DNA from: Torreya grandis
Lineage: Eukaryota > Streptophyta > Pinopsida > Cupressales > Taxaceae
Assembly (NCBI GenBank): GCA_037957365.1
Contig: JARHVA010002006.1
Location: 1,769,501 to 1,833,500, forward strand
Length of the DNA: 64,000 bases
Direction: 5' to 3'
Shown here: positions 60,078-64,000 of the stretch, one piece after another
Layout of the letters: each line of letters begins with the position of its first letter
Numbering within the stretch: position 1 is the stretch's first letter
Position numbers and translations under genes: made by a program
The notes under the pieces: generated by a model
Database searches by the model: none
The model's input: the letters and a program-made list of their open reading frames with translations, nothing else
What the model was told of the DNA's origin: nothing

Positions 60078-62911
60078 GATCTTTATGAGAGCGCAATCGA
60101 CAAACATTTTTGTGTTTCATAGTTTTGATTCTTTTGTTTTTTGTTTTAGATTTGAGTAAAAATAGCCAATAAAGAAGTCATAAATTTTTATTTAATTAAT
60201 ATTTTGGTCTAAAGTTTTTTTATTAATATATCTAAATACGTCATAGATATTTTATAAAAATTTCACAAAAAAAATATTTATATTTTAGAAGTTATAGCTG
60301 TTTTAGTGACTGTCACTTTATGTTTTTTATTTTTCTGGTAAAAACAATTAGAACAGAGTTGATAACTTCTTTTTTATTAAATTTTTGGACTTAATTTTTT
60401 TAAAATATGTTCTTCCTATATTTATTGACAACCTCTCAAAATTTTGTATCAAAAATATCTATATTTCAAAAGTTATATTAAATTTACTAATTGCATGTTT
60501 TTATTTTTTATGTACATGATTTTATGTGTTATGTGTTATATTTTATTTTTAGCCTTATAATTTAACTTTTTCAGGTGTTCATATATTTAATATTATTTTT
60601 TTGGATTTATGTTAACATTGTCTAGCCTAACACATTTGATTTTAGGGTGATGTCTTAAGGGTAGATAGGTAACCAACGGACTTCGAATTTGTTAAAACAT
60701 GTTTTAGACCATCTTTTGCATGCTTTTAAAATGAACTAGGAACTTTGTTTTAGTAATTAATAGAACATTTAGGTACTTAAAATATATTTTTTATATTTAT
60801 CCTTTCAAAGTTACAACTTAATACCAAGGGGTCAAAATAACACCACCAAATCTTTCGATTTAGGGCTTAAAAATGAACTCATCTTTCAAAGCTTTTGTGT
60901 TCACTACTTGTTTCAATTAGCACTTTGTTTTCACAAAATACAAGGATGTTACGTGTATGCTCTTGCATTTTTACCATTTAGGTAACCTTTGGAATCAAAA
61001 TCTCTTTCCTTATTTACAATTTTCCTAGTCCAAGGCATATAAAGAATATTGTCTAAAGCACTCCCCAAAAACTTGCAAAAATATTAGGTGACCTTGACAA
61101 CAACCCTAAAGTATTTCTATTTTATGGTTTTTTTTATTTCATGTAAACTTGGATTATGATGGGTATGTTATTACCTCTTTTGATTTCTTTAGGAAAATTT
61201 TGACCCAAGGTTTCACCTCCTGGCATTGACTTCATTTGGCTCCATATTAGAGTTGCACACAGGACATAGTGGCACTTTAGACATCACACTACACTGAACA
61301 AAAATAGGATGTAGTGGTTACAAAAAATACTAGACATTTTTTTAATAATCCAAGTGATATATACCCAAAATCCATGCTTTTATTTTTCATTTTTTGACAT
61401 GAAAGTCATTGTGCAATTGATTCCTCTAAAACGTTCATAAACTGGTAGATCTTAGACAAATCCTCACTTGCTGTGAAAGTATTATTAGTGCAAGGTGCGC
61501 CTCAAGGTCCATGCCATAGTAATATCATTTGATAGAAGTGGGGTGTAAAAAACATACTATATAATGCATATTTACTTTTAGTGAATAATTAAAATCCTCT
61601 CAAATGATGTATATTGATGGATTCCAACAATACCAAGTAACTTTGTTAGTTTAGGATATAAGAGCAATTAATTAGTTGTTTTTGTCTTAGATTAAATTAT
61701 TAGTTGGAGTCAAAACTTGGTGAAAACAAATGATTAAAACTAAACACATGGTCCTAATTTTCCTTTGCACAAAGAGGCATTATGTTTCCCACGTGAAATC
61801 ATCAATTTGCCTTGTTCAAAGTTTATCAAAACTTGGAGTCATATCATCCACTTTGGCATAGTTATGCCACCTAGTTGAGTCTAGACCTTTGCCAAAGTTG
61901 TTTAATTAATTCATTTATAATCTAAATTAGAAGTTACACCTTTATAAGTTCATAGGGTTGATGTGTTAAGTGGGTTCACCATTTGTACTAAACTTGAGGG
62001 AACTTAGATTCAATTTCTAATTTGGGTTGAAGGTCGTTTAAGACTCATGATTGTTATCACCACTTGATAGACTTAAGTCATTTCATGCTAAACACTTTCA
62101 CATTGAGTTTATGCACCACAACATTTTGAGTTAAGAAAGGTAGTGTTATGTTGTCAAATTTGTGAGAAATTATCTTTGCCTAAGAGAGTTTTTGAAAAAA
62201 GCATTTTGTCACATTTTTTGGATAGTCTAGCACTATTACACTATCCAAAATATTTTAGATATTGTTTCATAGGCCCTCTTGCATAGAGTTAAAAAAATTT
62301 CCTACATTTTCAAACCAATTTGAGTATAATTTTGTGAACTTTTGTCTAGCACAGTTATGTCGTTCACTTTTATCTATCTTATTTGTCAAAAGAACCAAGT
62401 TTTATACCATTATTTGTGAGAAAATAAACTATCTCTAAAGTGCCTTTTGTTTTATACCTTATACCTATTTTATTGAGTCCATGTCCAAGAATCAGATGCC
62501 TAATGTTTGTTAGAAGTGTTTCAAATATGTTAGATTAAAAATTTCATATATTTTCAAATTTTAGCTTTTGACGTTGTTTGGCCAAAAGTCCTAGTGCATG
62601 TCTTGTTTGAGCCGAGCTTTGGATGCCACATTTGGCCAAAATACCTAACATATTTTAATTTTCTAGATTATACTAATTTAAAACACTTTGACCTTAGCAT
62701 TTAACATTCCCATTTTTGGTTCAATTACTTAATCTTTTTGTGTAAGATGTGTAACGTTAGACACTTAACATTGGCTTATGTTATCACAAACCTTTGCATA
62801 AATCTTTTGATATTTTTGATGAATCTAGACCAAGTTTGAACATCATATTTTTAGACATTATCCTTTTAGATTTTGTATAACTCTCTTCCTTTTTTATCAC
62901 AAAGCATTGAC
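60078..62911 (+). other. Element F long leader, no gene seen
   Basis: About 2.8 kb of A+T-rich DNA with many stops in all frames. Some Ogre/Tat elements carry an extra ORF in this place, but no such frame could be recognised. Confidence 0.45.
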
Positions 62912-64000
62912 TATGGATCCCAACATGTATTATTACACTCATAGTGGACTCATGTACAATCTAGGGATTAGTAATGTGGTTGTCAAGAAGAAATGGTGCA
63001 AGACCCCTACATGGATAATATTGCTTATGATATAGATCTTTATCCCTATTATAATACTCAATTAGGGGTGCAAATCCAAGATCTATTGGCTAACTATTTG
63101 GTTAATACACCACCTTATTTAGAATAAGACCAATGACAAACTGCACAATACCTAGCTACATTACTCATAATTGATGAACCAATTCCTCAATAGTCATGCT
63201 CTACTAATACACCTTCCACATATGATCCATTTTTGTTTGAGCATCATTTTTTTGATAACAAAGATGATATTTTGGTTTGATCCATAGAGGTAGGGGCCAA
63301 GTTTCCAATAGACTTCCCTCATGAGAATTTATGAATCCTAGTAAGAATTCCCCACAACATAATTTATGATCAACAAGCTTCTTATAGAAATCCTTTGGCT
63401 CTATTCCAAACAACGTATCAAGACCCTAATATGCCTAATAAAGGAAAAAAATTCATGGAAGACCACTTTAACCAAATATAGATGACATATCAAACCTACC
63501 TGAATCTAGCACATAATTTCAATCAGATGACCATGGTGAGCAAACCTCTTATTGACTTATTTATTTCAACAGGAGTTTTGATATAGTTAAATAGTCAAGA
63601 TAATCAGAGTTTAGACCCATTTTTGAAAAACATTTTGGTAGAAAACTTGTTGCATATGTCCATTATTGAAGAAGTGTCTCCTACTTCTATGCAGAATAAT
63701 GAGTAAAATATAGTGGACAATGTGCAAGCACCATCCAATCTAAATCAAAGTGGTACTAATTTATAAACAACTAGTCAACAACATGTGCCTATAGTTAATA
63801 CCATGAGTAGATCATCATACCAGGGAGTATGAGTCTTTTCATCCCAACCTCAACCAAATACTTCATCAAATGTGTAACCAATAAGATTAAGTAGTCAACC
63901 AACAACCAATGTCGCACCTCAACACCTGAAAGTGATAAATCTTACACATCCTCAATAAGTGATCAGTAGTATTACACAATAACAGGCATAATCTAGTGTA
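62912..64000 (+). pseudogene. gag: Element F gag-like N-terminal frame, truncated by the window
   Basis: ATG at 62913 begins MDPNMYYYTHSGLMYNLGIS. A frame shift near 62990 leads to a second phase starting ATG 62993 (MVQDPYMDNIAYDIDLYPYY). That phase can be followed to the window end, through DPNMPNKGKKFMEDHFNQI and a Gln/Asn/Ser/Pro-rich stretch. Nearly all stops in this phase are TAG, TAA or TGA where CAG, CAA or CGA is plausible. The position after the leader and the Gln/Pro-rich composition suggest gag; no capsid domain was recognised. Confidence 0.5.

Larger units (their letters stand above)
58881..64000 (+). mobile_element. Element F: gypsy-type LTR retrotransposon, 5' part
   Basis: A + strand LTR (58881-60056) is followed 3 bases later by a primer-binding site, a leader of about 2.8 kb and a decayed gag frame that runs off the window. 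The LTR start TGTAGACACCTAAATCTGG and the primer site resemble those of plant Tat/Ogre-type elements; the lineage is an inference. The right LTR and pol lie outside the window. Confidence 0.72.

Overview
This window is repeat-dominated, intergenic plant nuclear DNA. It is A+T-rich and strongly CpG-depleted, carries degenerate plant-type telomere motifs (TTTAGGG), and is almost entirely filled with old, nested LTR retrotransposons. No intact host protein gene, rRNA, tRNA or CRISPR was found. Large nested Ty3/gypsy elements full of transition-type stop codons suggest a large, heavily methylated seed-plant genome. A gymnosperm is plausible, but the species cannot be fixed from the sequence.

Layout. 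(1) 1-2134: degenerate satellite built from TTTAGGG-like motifs. (2) 2946-24502: element A, a + strand Athila-like Ty3/gypsy element with 1.13 kb LTRs and an extra ORF after integrase. It is split by element B (14873-22153), a + strand chromovirus with a chromodomain. (3) About 24508-50300: element C, a minus-strand relative of A. Its RNase H region is split by element E (28746-43457, a short + strand LTR element with no coding capacity visible), and E is split by element D (29935-41810). D is the best-preserved element: minus strand, Tat-like, 2.75 kb LTRs, 5-bp target duplication CTAAG. (4) 51190-55480: two 5'-truncated L1-type LINE fragments, minus strand. (5) 56119-57664: a roughly 380-bp foldback hairpin, a GA-rich tract and a long CA microsatellite. 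(6) 58881-64000: the 5' LTR, primer-binding site, long leader and start of gag of element F, which runs off the window.

Relative ages follow from nesting: C is older than E, E older than D, and A older than B. A abuts, or may be inserted in, the 3' part of C. The retrotransposon genes encode capsid (gag), protease, reverse transcriptase, RNase H and integrase, which together would copy and insert the element. All copies here are broken by stops and frameshifts.

Most notable points: in D an archaeal-type RNase H lies between protease and reverse transcriptase rather than between RNase H and integrase; A and C share a post-integrase ORF with a recognisable conserved core; and paired LTRs of D show CpG decay directly. 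Domain calls come from reading translations by eye; no database search was possible.
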